Of a stretch of 24,216 nucleotides of DNA, positions 1 to 8,530 are shown piece after piece. Made by a program: the position numbers and the translations under genes. The notes under the pieces were generated by a model. The model searched no databases and was not told where the DNA came from. It worked only from the letters and a program-made list of their open reading frames with translations. Each line of letters opens with the position of its first letter. Position 1 is the first letter of the stretch. This DNA is from a virus. The stretch lies in IMG/VR virus record IMGVR_UViG_3300046474_000148, positions 1 to 24,216 of that record. One strand, 5' to 3'.

Positions 1-66
1 AAGAAGTCGGCCGAGGCGATTTTCAGGAAGGGGAAACGCATTTCCGTAGAAAGGGTCGGAGCATGA
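1..66 (+). CDS. C-terminal end of an upstream gene (partial, unidentified)
   Basis: The first reading frame is open from the window edge and stops with TGA at 64-66. It encodes about 21 basic residues (KKSAEAIFRKGKRISVERV, then GA). The stop overlaps the next gene's start as ATGA, the same coupling used by the genes that follow, which is why this frame is preferred over the other open frame. Too little is visible to name a product. Confidence 0.45.
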   Translation, partial: KKSAEAIFRKGKRISVERVGA

Positions 67-500
67 AGCGCAGAGGATTTCTCGGTTTCATGGGCGGCGC
101 TGCTGTAGCCGGCCCACAGGTGGCAAAGAACGTCGTTCAGGCTATGCCGAGAGGCGTGAGCGACATCGCTGGCTATGGCAAGGGTCTTGGCCTCGTCGGT
201 GGCGGCACGGAAGCAGCGGGCATCAATGGAATAGATCGCGATTGGCGGCTCGACGAGGTCAACCGACTGAGAAGAATTCTCACTGGTGAAAAGACAGAAG
301 AGGAGAAGGAAAGGGAGCGAGAGCGCCGACTGGATAATGTCGAGCCGATCATCTCGCAGAATGTCATGAGCCTCCAATCGGTCTCATCGGCAACCAAGGT
401 TCGTATCCATCGCCGCCGCATGGATGAAATCAACCAACAAGCCGAACTGCTCTACACCAAGCGCAGGCTCTCGGAATACCTCAAGGAGCTCGGCCTATGA
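63..500 (+). CDS. Small phage protein with Tat-like N-terminus, unknown function
   Basis: This 145-residue protein is not a recognised enzyme. It begins MKRRGFLGFMGG followed by an Ala/Gly-rich hydrophobic stretch to about residue 20. That resembles a twin-arginine motif (RRxFL) plus a short hydrophobic region, a pattern I recall in several rhizobial phage proteins of unknown role. Residues 60-145 are very charged and probably helical, with a KTEEEKERERERR run near residue 80 suggesting a coiled coil. The start overlaps the preceding stop, and an AGGG lies 8 bases upstream. Its own stop overlaps the next ATG, so it belongs to a translationally coupled operon. Whether the N-terminus is exported is unknown; it could instead be a membrane tether or a purely cytoplasmic helix. 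Confidence 0.75.
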   Translation: MKRRGFLGFMGGAAVAGPQVAKNVVQAMPRGVSDIAGYGKGLGLVGGGTEAAGINGIDRDWRLDEVNRLRRILTGEKTEEEKERERERRLDNVEPIISQNVMSLQSVSSATKVRIHRRRMDEINQQAELLYTKRRLSEYLKELGL

Positions 501-1039
501 CCATCGCCGGCAACTACACAGCAGAGATCACCGCCAAGTACAGCGCGGTCAGACAGCGGCTCATGGGCCAGCCTCGCGTCGTCAACGTGGTGCGGGCGTT
601 CACGGTCGTCGAGCAGCCAGCGCCGCCCATTGCAGAAGAGCCTGCAGCGCTTCCCCCGCCTGTTGTGGTCTATGCCAAGCCCACACCGGAGATGAAAGCC
701 AACGAGCCCAAGGCGCACCTGCTGTCGCGGAAGCTCTGGATGAAGTGGGAAGGCCGCCGCCGGTCGCCCGAGCAATACCTGGCCGACATATGCACAGTGT
801 TCGGGACCAATCGCCGGGATATTAAGTCACGGAAGAAGAGCGTCCATCTCGTCGCGATCCGGCATCACATCTGGCAGATGACGGCCGAGGAGTATCCGAA
901 CCTCTCCACGACCGATCTCAGCCGTCTCTTCAACCGCCACTACGGCGCTATCAAGTATGTGCTCGAAACCCGCGAGATCCGCAGGGAGCAGATGCGGGCC
1001 TACAACGAGCGTCATCCGAGAGGGAAGGCTAAGGAATGA
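497..1039 (+). CDS. DnaA domain IV-like helix-turn-helix protein
   Basis: This 180-residue protein is a likely DNA-binding protein. Residues 1-75 are a proline-rich, apparently disordered N-terminal tail. Residues 88-160 match the layout of the DnaA C-terminal DNA-binding domain: a first helix with VFGTNRRDIKSRKKS, then VHLVAIRHHIWQM, where DnaA has the basic 'ARQIAMYLAREL' helix, then LSTTDLSRLFNRHYGAIKYVL, where DnaA has the 'EIGRAFGGRDHTTVLHA' signature. No AAA+ domain is present, so it cannot act as a full initiator. Related stand-alone domains are common in alphaproteobacterial phages and are thought to bind DNA; target and effect are unknown. Coupled to both neighbours by overlapping stop/start codons. 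A role in late-gene regulation is an inference from its place ahead of the terminase genes. Confidence 0.7.
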   Translation: MTIAGNYTAEITAKYSAVRQRLMGQPRVVNVVRAFTVVEQPAPPIAEEPAALPPPVVVYAKPTPEMKANEPKAHLLSRKLWMKWEGRRRSPEQYLADICTVFGTNRRDIKSRKKSVHLVAIRHHIWQMTAEEYPNLSTTDLSRLFNRHYGAIKYVLETREIRREQMRAYNERHPRGKAKE

Positions 1040-1473
1040 CAGACCACGTCTCCCAGATCTGCGAGGAGTACGGCATCGTCATTGTCGATGGCCGGTCATA
1101 CCCTGGCATCCGGGAGACGCGAGCTGTTGCCACAATGGAGAAGATCCTCCGGGCAAAGGGTGAAGATCACTTCCGGCTGGTCATGTCGACGGTGGCGGAA
1201 ACCCACAACAATCAAGGGTATATCGACAAGCATCTGCTATGGGCCGTCAGTGACCTCGTGGAGCGTTATCGAGCAATCATAGAGGTGAACACCTCGGAAT
1301 GGCTCGAATGCTTCGATGAGGCTCCTGTGGCTGAATTGCAGGTGGTTGCGAAAGGTCTCCCTCACCAACGGTTCGCCCTGGTGGGGATGATAGCAGAGCG
1401 AGTGGTGCGTAGGTTCGGCCCGAACGCGGGACAGGGCGATCTATTCGACGACAGGCGGAAGGCGGCAGCATGA
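1036..1473 (+). CDS. Conserved phage protein of unknown function, helical
   Basis: This 145-residue protein has no catalytic motif I can see. It has an ordered middle with FRLVMSTVAETHNNQGYID followed by LLWAVSDLVERYRA, a pattern ('FVL...ETENN...') I recall in small rhizobial phage proteins that travel beside DnaA-like or ParB-like genes. The ending GQGDLFDDRRKAAA is charged and probably flexible. It starts within the preceding stop region (ATGA) and its stop overlaps the next ATG, so it is translated as part of the same operon. The function is not known and I do not assign one. Confidence 0.7.
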   Translation: MTDHVSQICEEYGIVIVDGRSYPGIRETRAVATMEKILRAKGEDHFRLVMSTVAETHNNQGYIDKHLLWAVSDLVERYRAIIEVNTSEWLECFDEAPVAELQVVAKGLPHQRFALVGMIAERVVRRFGPNAGQGDLFDDRRKAAA

Positions 1474-2144
1474 ACAGAATGGAAATCGCGAATCTCTTCA
1501 TCAAGGCAGCGGTTGTCGATCGGCGGCTGCCCATCAATGAGCGTCCAGCCCGTCTCAAGGCGGCATGGGTGCCCTTCACCCACAGCGCCAAAGACCTCAA
1601 TTCCCGGATGGTGACCAATGCTCGTTCGGAGAAGCTCACCGAGGGAGACGACCCCTTCAATGAATGGATGCATCATTTCTGGGATGCGGATAGGATGCGC
1701 CTTAGACCGGAAGACATAGCCGACTGGGAGCGCTGCAATGAGCTTATCAAGTTGGTGGCGGATGAAGGCAACCGCCGAGCCCTCTGGAATTGGGCCATAG
1801 CCAAGGCTGGTGGCCGGGAGTTCGTCAAATGGTGCCGACACGAAGGCATTCATGAAATGACCGGTTCCCGACGCAAAGACCGGGCAATTACCATCATAGA
1901 ACAACATCTGGTTCGGGGTGCCTCACCCGATAACGAAATCTGGTTGGATGGCATGTTGCCTGTTGGCCCGGTTTTCGAGCATATTTCAGACAACATCGCA
2001 GCCGACGCGCCGAGCCGGAAAGAACGAAATTCCTACCGAGACGCCGATACGGTCTTCTGCAAAGAGGCGGCCGTCTTCGACTGGCGGGAAATCCGGAACG
2101 CTCAGCGCAGACAGCGAGAGGCAAGGCGGCGACAGGCCGCGTAG
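1470..2144 (+). CDS. DUF6362-like phage protein
   Basis: This 224-residue protein contains a central segment (about residues 85-125) with RLRPEDIADWERC, LIKLVADEGNRRALWNWA and GREFVKWCRHEG. The spacing of tryptophans and arginines resembles the DUF6362 family seen in alphaproteobacterial phages just upstream of terminase genes. That family's role is unknown; the small basic helical domain suggests nucleic-acid contact, which is inference. The C-terminal 50 residues are strongly basic (NAQRRQREARRRQAA). It is the last gene of the left operon: its start overlaps the preceding stop, and a clear terminator follows within 30 bases of its TAG. Confidence 0.65.
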   Translation: MNRMEIANLFIKAAVVDRRLPINERPARLKAAWVPFTHSAKDLNSRMVTNARSEKLTEGDDPFNEWMHHFWDADRMRLRPEDIADWERCNELIKLVADEGNRRALWNWAIAKAGGREFVKWCRHEGIHEMTGSRRKDRAITIIEQHLVRGASPDNEIWLDGMLPVGPVFEHISDNIAADAPSRKERNSYRDADTVFCKEAAVFDWREIRNAQRRQREARRRQAA

Positions 2145-2173
2145 ACTTCATCCCCGGCACATCAGCCGGCCTA

Positions 2174-2201
2174 GCCCGCTCCGTAACTGGGGCGGGTTTT
2201 T
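2174..2201 (+). terminator. Rho-independent terminator after the left operon
   Basis: CCCGCTCC (2175-2182), a 6-base loop, then GGGGCGGG (2189-2196) form an 8-bp stem with one G-T pair, followed by five T residues. It lies 30 bases after the stop of the DUF6362-like gene and separates the left operon from the packaging genes, which therefore probably have their own promoter in 2202-2361. I could not identify that promoter with confidence. Confidence 0.85.
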
Positions 2202-2361
2202 CGTTTTGCATCACGCAAGGAGCGGAGTCCTTAACCTCGCCAACCGGCGCGAGGGACAAGCTTTCACTCGTGGGTGAAGAGCCCAACACCGCCGCTCCGG
2301 GTTTGTCGCCCTCATGAACGGTGTGAAGTGGAGAAGCCGGCAATCAACATACGCGGATACC

Positions 2362-2826
2362 ATGGCAAAAAGCACGTACGACCAGAAGATAGCGGATAAG
2401 ATCTGCGATCGACTTTCCAACGGTGAAAGCCTCAGGTCCATCTGCTCCACTAAGGGAATGCCGGCAAAAGCATCGGTATTCAGGTGGTTGACTGCCAACG
2501 CAGACTTCAGGGACCAGTACGCGCGCGCACGCGAGGCCCAGGCGGACGCTCTCTTCGACGAGATTGTCGACATCGCCAACACTCCGGTGATGGGCAAGAA
2601 AGAGAAGTACGACGCGGACGGCAAGCTGATCGAGTCCTCGACCGGGGACATGATCGAGCACCGCCGCTTGCAGATCGAGGCCCGTAAGTGGGTGGCGGCT
2701 AAGCTTAGACCCAAGGTCTACGGCGATAAACTGGATGTCGATATCACCGGTGCGCTTGACTTCGTGGTTAGCGCCAAGCCGGTCGATGAGGATCAATGGC
2801 TGAAGGATCATGGATCAGGTTCGTAG
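2362..2826 (+). CDS. Terminase small subunit
   Basis: This 154-residue protein is the DNA-recognition subunit of the packaging motor. The N-terminal part (YDQKIADKICDRLSNGESLRSICSTKGMPAKASVFRWL) is the helix-turn-helix typical of Sf6/P22-type small terminases. The middle and C-terminal parts (ARAREAQADALFDEIVDIAN, then IEHRRLQIEARKWVAAKLRPKVYG) match the oligomerisation region of the same family. I choose the ATG at 2362 because homologues begin close to this point; an in-frame ATG at 2314 would add 16 residues but has no ribosome binding site. The stop lies inside the start of the large subunit gene, the usual arrangement for a terminase pair. Confidence 0.9.
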   Translation: MAKSTYDQKIADKICDRLSNGESLRSICSTKGMPAKASVFRWLTANADFRDQYARAREAQADALFDEIVDIANTPVMGKKEKYDADGKLIESSTGDMIEHRRLQIEARKWVAAKLRPKVYGDKLDVDITGALDFVVSAKPVDEDQWLKDHGSGS

Positions 2827-4255
2827 AGTTGCCTGGTCCCCGCAAGCGGGTCCACAAAAGGCGCTGATTGACTGCCCGTTTAGAGAAATATTCTTCGGTG
2901 GTGCTCGAGGAGGCGGGAAAACAGACGGCGTGTTAGGAAAATATGCTGTCAAAGCCGCTCTCTATGGTTCTGGCTTCAACGCTCTGTTCTGCCGTCGCGA
3001 GCTGCCGATGCTTGACGACGCGATCGAGCGCAGCAAGGAAATCTACGGCAAGATCGGTGCTGGCTGGAATGATCAGAAAAAGACATGGACATTCCCCGGT
3101 GGTGGCCGCCTTCGCTTCCGCCCGCTGGAGCGAGTGCAGGACGCCGACAAGTATCAGGGCCAGAACGTCTCAGACGCCTGCATAGAAGAGGCCGGCATCT
3201 ATCCGGACCCTAAGCCCATCGATCGACTCTTCGCCATCCTGCGCTCTGCCAAGGGCGTTCCTACGCAATTGATCCTGACAGGCAACCCCGGCGGTGCTGG
3301 TCAGAGCTGGATCAAGCAGAGGTATATCGATCCCGCGCCCATGGGGATGCAGCCGCTGTCGCGATTGCTGCCAAACGGCAAGACGCATCGCTTCGTATTC
3401 ATTCCGTCGCGCATCCAGGACAACAAGCTCCTGATGAACAACGACCCGGAATATATCAACAACCTGTACCTGGTCGGCTCCGAAGCGTTGGTGAAGGCTT
3501 GGCTTGATGGCGACTGGAACGCCGTCGAGGGCGCTTTCTTCGACTGTTGGGACACGGGCAAGCATATTGTCAGGCCTTTCGCCATTCCTTCGGATTGGAT
3601 GCGGTTCCGGTCAATGGACTGGGGCTCTGCTCGTCCGTTCTCGGTCGGTTGGTGGGCTATTGCGTCAGAGGACTACCCGACGCCTACGGGCGTCATTCCT
3701 CGGGGCGCTCTGGTCCGCTACCGCGAATGGTATGGCTGCAAACCGGGAGAGCCTAACACCGGCCTGAAGCTCACGGCTGAAGAGGTCGGGCAAGGCATCC
3801 TGAAGAGAGAGCAGGGCGACAAGATCACCTACGGCGTGCTCGATCCGGCGGCATTCGCAGAGGATGGAGGCCCGTCGATCCACGAGCGTTTAAGCCGTGC
3901 CACTGAGTACAAGGTCACCTTTCGCAGGGCCGACAACAAGCGCGTATCCCAAATGGGCGCACTTGGCGGGTGGGATCAGATGAGAGCCAGGATGAAAGGT
4001 GACGGTGAACGGCCGGCGCTGTTCGTCTTCTCCACCTGCGTGGATTTCATACGCACGATCCCGATCCTGCAGCATGACCCTGACAGGCCCGAAGACTTGG
4101 ACACGGAGTCGGAAGATCACGTCGCTGACGAGGCGCGCTACGGCTGCATGTCGCGGCCATATGTGCCGGTTGTCGAAGTGACCAAGCCGAACACCATGAA
4201 CGACTATCGTTCTCGCAATAACGAAGATTCCGCTGGAGATTGGGTTAGCTACTGA
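2810..4255 (+). CDS. Terminase large subunit
   Basis: This 481-residue protein is the ATPase/nuclease of the packaging motor. The Walker A motif is FFGGARGGGKTDG (K37, T38), the Walker B region is ACIEEAG with E126/E127, and the coupling motif is LTGNPGG at 157-162. The C-terminal RNase H-like nuclease is marked by RSMDWGSARP (D270), YGVLDPAAF (D345) and DHVADEARYGC (D440), the three expected acidic positions. The length is normal for the family. A GAAGGA lies just upstream of the ATG, within the small-subunit gene. The stop overlaps the portal start by one base. Nothing suggests inactivation. Whether packaging is by headful or from a fixed end cannot be read from this sequence alone. Confidence 0.95.
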   Translation: MDQVRRVAWSPQAGPQKALIDCPFREIFFGGARGGGKTDGVLGKYAVKAALYGSGFNALFCRRELPMLDDAIERSKEIYGKIGAGWNDQKKTWTFPGGGRLRFRPLERVQDADKYQGQNVSDACIEEAGIYPDPKPIDRLFAILRSAKGVPTQLILTGNPGGAGQSWIKQRYIDPAPMGMQPLSRLLPNGKTHRFVFIPSRIQDNKLLMNNDPEYINNLYLVGSEALVKAWLDGDWNAVEGAFFDCWDTGKHIVRPFAIPSDWMRFRSMDWGSARPFSVGWWAIASEDYPTPTGVIPRGALVRYREWYGCKPGEPNTGLKLTAEEVGQGILKREQGDKITYGVLDPAAFAEDGGPSIHERLSRATEYKVTFRRADNKRVSQMGALGGWDQMRARMKGDGERPALFVFSTCVDFIRTIPILQHDPDRPEDLDTESEDHVADEARYGCMSRPYVPVVEVTKPNTMNDYRSRNNEDSAGDWVSY

Positions 4256-6216
4256 TGGCAAATCAAATGGCAAACGCTGTCGCCAGCGCTCCGGGATACT
4301 CCGCTCAAGGCGCCGACCACAGCAAGCGGAAGCGCGAGTACCTGAACTACCTCGACGTCAAGCAGAACGAGATCCGCGAACAGCAGAACGCCCGTCGATA
4401 TTATCATTCCGTCCAGTACACCAAGAAGCAAATCGAAATCTTCAACAAGCGCAAGCAGCCTGTTGTCACGTACAACCGCATTGCGCGCAAGATCAACGCT
4501 CTCGTCGGGCTGCTGGAACGCCAGAGGCAAGACCCGCGTGGGTATCCTCGCACGCCAAAGCACGAGGAAGGCGCCGACATTGCGACCGCTGTCCTTCGCT
4601 ATGTGTGTGATGAACAGGTGTGGTCAGCCAAATCTATGGTCGGCGGCCTCAATGGTTCCGTCGATGGCCTGGGCGGCGTCGAGATCATGCTCGAGCGCGG
4701 CGACGTTGGTGACGTTGAAGTAGGGCTCGAGGAGGTTGACCCGTCATCCTTCTTCTATGACCCACGCTCCCTCAAGGCGGATTTCTCCGACGCTCGATAT
4801 ATGGGCGTGGCGAAATGGGCCGACGTCGATGCGACGATTGCGCTCTTCCCGGACAAGGAGGAGGAAATACTAGCCTCCGTCGACACCGGCACCGAGCTTA
4901 CCAGCGATCCCGACAGTGATCGTGTGTGGTTCATGCAGACGGAAACGCGCAAGCAGCTCCGCATCGTCGATCACTGGTACATGGTCGGCAACGAGTGGCG
5001 CTGGTGCATCTACACGGGTGCAACGGTGCTTGCTGAAGGCGTCAGCTACCTGAAGGACGAGAAGAAGCGATCGATCTGCAAGTACGTGATGTACTCCGCA
5101 GCGATAGACCAGGACGGCGACCGCTACGGCTTCGTGCGCAACATGCAGTCCAGCCAGGACGAGATCAATCAGCGCCGGTCCAAGGGCCTCCATACCCTCA
5201 ACAGCCGCCGCATCATCACGGCTTCGAACGATGGCAAGGACATCGAGCAGATACGCCGCGAGGCAGCACGGCCCGATGGCGTGATCCAGTATCCGGTTGG
5301 CACAGAGCCTCCAGTGTTCGATGACGCTGCCAAGAACGCCGAATTGCAGGGCCAGCTTGCCTTCCTCGAGGATGCCAAGAACGAGATCGAGAACTACGGC
5401 TTCAACCCGGCTCTAGTCGGGCAGGGCGTGGACAAGCTCTCCGGTCGGGCAATGCAGTTCCAGCAACAGGCTGGGATTGCCGAGCTTGGCCCGTATCTCC
5501 TGTCGTTCAAGAATTGGAAGCTTCGGGTTTACCGGGCGATCTGGTGTGCTGTGCAGGAGCACTGGACCGGAGAGCGCTGGATTCGCGTGACTGACGATGA
5601 CGACGTTGCGCAGTTCCTTGCCATCAACCAGATAGGCACTGATCCGCGAACCGGGTTGCCGGCGCTGGTCAACTCTCTCGGCTCCTTGGATGTCGATATC
5701 ATCATCGACGAAGGTCCGGACACCATCAACCAGCAGCAAGAGGTCTATGACACACTAACGCTGCTCGTTCAGAACGGCCAGCCAGTTCCGCCAGAACTGA
5801 TCATCGAGGCGTCCAACCTTCCCGGCAAGGCCAAGAAGAAGCTCACGGACATTCTCGAGCAGAAACAGCAGCCGAACCCGCTGGCGCAAGCCGGAGCACA
5901 GGCAGAGCTTCAGGAAACGGTCGCCTCGGCCAAACTGAAGGAAGCTCAAGCCATCAAGGCGATGGCCGATGCTCAAGCCGCTACGCAACCGCAACCCGGC
6001 AGCCCGGGCCCGACAATGCTCGACGCCGAAGAGGCCATGGCCACCATCCGCAACAAGGATGCCAACACGGCCAAGACGATTGCAGAGACCGAGCGAACCC
6101 GCGTCGAGACCGCGCTGAAGCCCGCCGAAGTGGCGCACCAGCAGCGAGAGGACGCGCTCGGCCGAGAAGAGAGATTTGCGATGCACAAGGACCAGCTATC
6201 CAACGCACCGCAATAA
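4255..6216 (+). CDS. P22-like portal protein
   Basis: This 653-residue protein forms the dodecameric ring through which DNA enters and leaves the capsid. The N-terminal section (REYLNYLDVKQNEIREQQNAR, then RKQPVVTYNRIARKINALVG) is characteristic of the P22 gp1 portal family. So are RSICKYVMYSAAIDQDGDRYGFVRNMQSSQDEINQRRSK in the middle and KLSGRAMQFQQQAG near residue 400; longer stretches are split here by position (residues about 275-315). The last 130 residues are rich in Gln, Ala and Lys and probably form the helical barrel. P22 gp1 is somewhat longer (about 725 residues). The gene begins on the terminase stop; no strong ribosome binding site is visible, which fits translational coupling. 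An in-frame ATG at 4267 is an alternative start. Confidence 0.93.
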   Translation: MANQMANAVASAPGYSAQGADHSKRKREYLNYLDVKQNEIREQQNARRYYHSVQYTKKQIEIFNKRKQPVVTYNRIARKINALVGLLERQRQDPRGYPRTPKHEEGADIATAVLRYVCDEQVWSAKSMVGGLNGSVDGLGGVEIMLERGDVGDVEVGLEEVDPSSFFYDPRSLKADFSDARYMGVAKWADVDATIALFPDKEEEILASVDTGTELTSDPDSDRVWFMQTETRKQLRIVDHWYMVGNEWRWCIYTGATVLAEGVSYLKDEKKRSICKYVMYSAAIDQDGDRYGFVRNMQSSQDEINQRRSKGLHTLNSRRIITASNDGKDIEQIRREAARPDGVIQYPVGTEPPVFDDAAKNAELQGQLAFLEDAKNEIENYGFNPALVGQGVDKLSGRAMQFQQQAGIAELGPYLLSFKNWKLRVYRAIWCAVQEHWTGERWIRVTDDDDVAQFLAINQIGTDPRTGLPALVNSLGSLDVDIIIDEGPDTINQQQEVYDTLTLLVQNGQPVPPELIIEASNLPGKAKKKLTDILEQKQQPNPLAQAGAQAELQETVASAKLKEAQAIKAMADAQAATQPQPGSPGPTMLDAEEAMATIRNKDANTAKTIAETERTRVETALKPAEVAHQQREDALGREERFAMHKDQLSNAPQ

Positions 6217-6356
6217 AGGAGCCGCCATCCTTAAGGGCGATTTCGGGAGCTGACCCCGCTCATCAGCAGAGTGCCGCCGACTAGACGGGCGAAACAAGCC
6301 GCCGCCAGGCTCAAGGGCGATCCGTGAAAACTCCCACGACATTGGAGACATGCAAG

Positions 6357-7235
6357 ATGGCCGATCTTTCGGACAGTGAAATCTTTGATTCCGTCGTTTC
6401 GGGCAATCCCGCTCCGGAACCTCAACAGCAAGAGCCAGCACCACCTCAGCTTGATCAGCATCGCGACGAAAGCGGACGATTCTCCCAGAAGCCGTCAGAA
6501 CCGGCTCGGGCCGAAACGCTTGTCGAACCGATGCAGCAACCGCAGGAAACGCCCGCCGACAACAAAGGCGGCGTCCCTGTCGGTGCTGTTCAGGCAGAGC
6601 GCGAAAAGCGTCAGGAAGCCCAGCGCGAAGCTGAAGCTCTCCGTCGTGAAATCGCGGAACTACGCGGCATGGTACAGGCAGTTCGCCAGCCTACGCCTCA
6701 GCCACAGCAGGAAAAGCAGCCGGTCTCGATCTTCGAGAACCCGGACGAGTACCTGCAATCCCAACTCACCCCGGTTCAGCAGACCGTTCAGGAACTGCGG
6801 GAAGAGCTTTGGGAATCCAGAGCAGCAGGCATCCACACTCAGGAAGCCGTCGACGCCGCGAAGGAAGCCGCCAACGCTCTGGCGGGCACTCCACAAGGCA
6901 AGGCTCTGCACCAGCAGATTACGGCGGGCGGTAACCCGTTTGACAATCTGGTGAAGTGGCACAAACAGCAGCAGGCGTACGCCCGAGTAGGCAACGACCC
7001 TGAAGCATGGCTCCAATCGGAAATCGATAAGAAGCTCGCGGACCCCGCCTTCCTGGCTCAGGCCATGGAACGAGCCCGCGCAGCCGCAACACCTGTCCCC
7101 GGATCTCGCCAACCGCCCGTCACGAGCATCCCGCCCTCTCTGTCCCGTCTTCCGGCCGGTGGTAACGCACCGCCAGCAGGCGATCAGAGCGATGCGGCGC
7201 TGTTCTCTTCCGTCACGTCAAGCCGCCGCGGATAA
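6357..7235 (+). CDS. Probable scaffolding protein
   Basis: This 292-residue protein lies between portal and coat genes, where P22-type phages encode the scaffold that shapes the procapsid and then leaves. It is Gln/Pro/Glu-rich with low complexity for about 75 residues (PAPEPQQQEPAPP). A charged coiled coil follows (QAEREKRQEAQREAEALRREIAEL), then a helical C-terminal half ending in a Pro/Gly tail. No enzyme motif is visible. I start it at the ATG at 6357, which has GGAGA 8 bases upstream; an in-frame GTG at 6324 is preceded only by CAAGGGCG. Assignment is by position and composition, since scaffold sequences diverge quickly; a head-assembly cochaperone is the main alternative. Confidence 0.75.
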   Translation: MADLSDSEIFDSVVSGNPAPEPQQQEPAPPQLDQHRDESGRFSQKPSEPARAETLVEPMQQPQETPADNKGGVPVGAVQAEREKRQEAQREAEALRREIAELRGMVQAVRQPTPQPQQEKQPVSIFENPDEYLQSQLTPVQQTVQELREELWESRAAGIHTQEAVDAAKEAANALAGTPQGKALHQQITAGGNPFDNLVKWHKQQQAYARVGNDPEAWLQSEIDKKLADPAFLAQAMERARAAATPVPGSRQPPVTSIPPSLSRLPAGGNAPPAGDQSDAALFSSVTSSRRG

Positions 7236-7268
7236 GATCCGCCTCGGCAGCACTCTGGAGCGAGCCAA

Positions 7269-8468
7269 ATGGCACTCACGCAGAACCATCCGAACAACGA
7301 ACTGATCAAATTCCGCACAGACGTCGCCTATGACTTCCTGCGGGCTTCCCGGTTCGACCCCTACATGGGCGCTGATAGCACGTCTATCATCGTTCGCATG
7401 AATGACCTCGAAGCAGACGGCAAGGAAATCCGCGTCCCTCTGGTCACTCAGTTGACCGGCGACGGCGTCGGCGCTGGCACGCTGCGAGGCAAGGAAGAGC
7501 AGATCGACAGCTACGGCATGCCGCTCTGGGCAGACTGGGCACGTAACGCTGTTGCCAACAACCGCGCATCGAACAAGGAATCGTCCTTCTCGGTCCGCTC
7601 AACTGCGCGCAGCCTTCTGCGTGGCTGGTCCAAGCGCATTGTCCGCGATGACCTCGTAGACATGCTGCTGTCCATCCCGACTGCCAGCATCCAGTCGGGC
7701 CGGCTCAGTGAACCGGGCAACCGCGTCAACGGCATTCGTTGGTCGGCAGCTTCCGCAGCCAACAAGAACTCGTGGGTTACCGCGAACTACGACCGCGTTG
7801 TGTTCGGGTCGCAGATCTCGAACTACTCCACGACCTTCGCGACCGCTGCGGCAAACGTCGACTCCACCAACGACAAGATGACCGCTGCTGTCGGCAACTT
7901 GCTGAAGGATCAGGCCAAGGCAACCGGAGTAGACCCGAACAACCCAGGCACCTACAACGGACGTCCGAAGATCAACCCGTACATGATCGAAGACACCGAT
8001 CAGGAATGGTACGTCTGCTTCCTCGGTTCTCGCGCGTTCCGCGATCTTCAGGCTGACCCGGTCATGTACCAGGCCAACCGTGACGCTCGTGAGCGTGAAA
8101 AGAACCCGGAGAAGACGAACCCGATCTTCAACGGCGGGAGCTTGGTCTACAACGGCATCATCTACAAGGAAGTCCCGGAAATCACCACGCGCCTTCTCCT
8201 GAAGGGCATCGGTGCTGCCTCGATCGACGTCGAGCCGGTTTTCCTCTGCGGTCAGGGCGCCTTCGCCTACGCCACAGGTCAGATGCCGCGTCCGACGCAG
8301 CTTGAAGATGGCGACTATGGCTTCGTTGCCGGTATGGGCATCGAAGCACAGTACGGTGTCGGCAAGATCGCAAAGGCTCCCCTCGCCAAGGGCGCCAGCG
8401 CAACTCTCGGCGATCTCGTCGATTGGGGCTGCGTGACCGGCTTCGTCTCCGGCGTTGCTAACGCTTAA
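7269..8468 (+). CDS. Major capsid protein (DUF4043/N4-gp56-like)
   Basis: This 399-residue protein is the main shell subunit. The N-terminal portion with RFDPYMGADSTSIIV, DLEADGKEIRVPLVTQLTGD and RGKEEQIDSYGMPLW (residues 28-85) has the pattern of the DUF4043/N4-gp56 capsid family. Near residue 235 comes EWYVCFLGSRAFRDLQAD, followed by NPIFNGGSLVYNGIIYKEVPE, also typical of that family. These are HK97-fold coat proteins. It does not look like the P22 gp5 coat, although the portal and stabilisation proteins here are P22-like, so the head module is mosaic. A GGAG lies upstream of the ATG, and a hairpin terminator follows immediately, consistent with strong separate expression. Confidence 0.88.
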   Translation: MALTQNHPNNELIKFRTDVAYDFLRASRFDPYMGADSTSIIVRMNDLEADGKEIRVPLVTQLTGDGVGAGTLRGKEEQIDSYGMPLWADWARNAVANNRASNKESSFSVRSTARSLLRGWSKRIVRDDLVDMLLSIPTASIQSGRLSEPGNRVNGIRWSAASAANKNSWVTANYDRVVFGSQISNYSTTFATAAANVDSTNDKMTAAVGNLLKDQAKATGVDPNNPGTYNGRPKINPYMIEDTDQEWYVCFLGSRAFRDLQADPVMYQANRDAREREKNPEKTNPIFNGGSLVYNGIIYKEVPEITTRLLLKGIGAASIDVEPVFLCGQGAFAYATGQMPRPTQLEDGDYGFVAGMGIEAQYGVGKIAKAPLAKGASATLGDLVDWGCVTGFVSGVANA

Positions 8469-8473
8469 CAGCC

Positions 8474-8505
8474 GAGAGCCGGTTAGCGCCGGCTCTCTCC
8501 CTTTT
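8474..8505 (+). terminator. Hairpin terminator after the capsid gene
   Basis: GAGAGCCGG (8474-8482) and CCGGCTCTC (8489-8497) make a perfect 9-bp stem with a 6-base loop, followed by TCCCTTTT. It begins five bases after the capsid stop. The T tract is short and interrupted, so it is likely a partial terminator or 3' mRNA-stabilising hairpin that raises capsid expression over the downstream genes. Confidence 0.7.
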
Positions 8506-8530
8506 CCATCAACAATGAAGGAGATCGGCA

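Noticed and set aside
22-36. TCAGGAAGGGGAA shared by the window start and the gp10-like leader (about 10353-10366)
   Set aside because: Both are purine-rich ribosome-binding-type sequences; a shared 13-mer of this kind is weak evidence for a functional repeat.
6231-6323. Two copies of AAGGGCGAT between the portal and scaffold genes
   Set aside because: Only nine bases long with no symmetry or recurrence elsewhere noticed; likely chance or a remnant ribosome-binding-like sequence.
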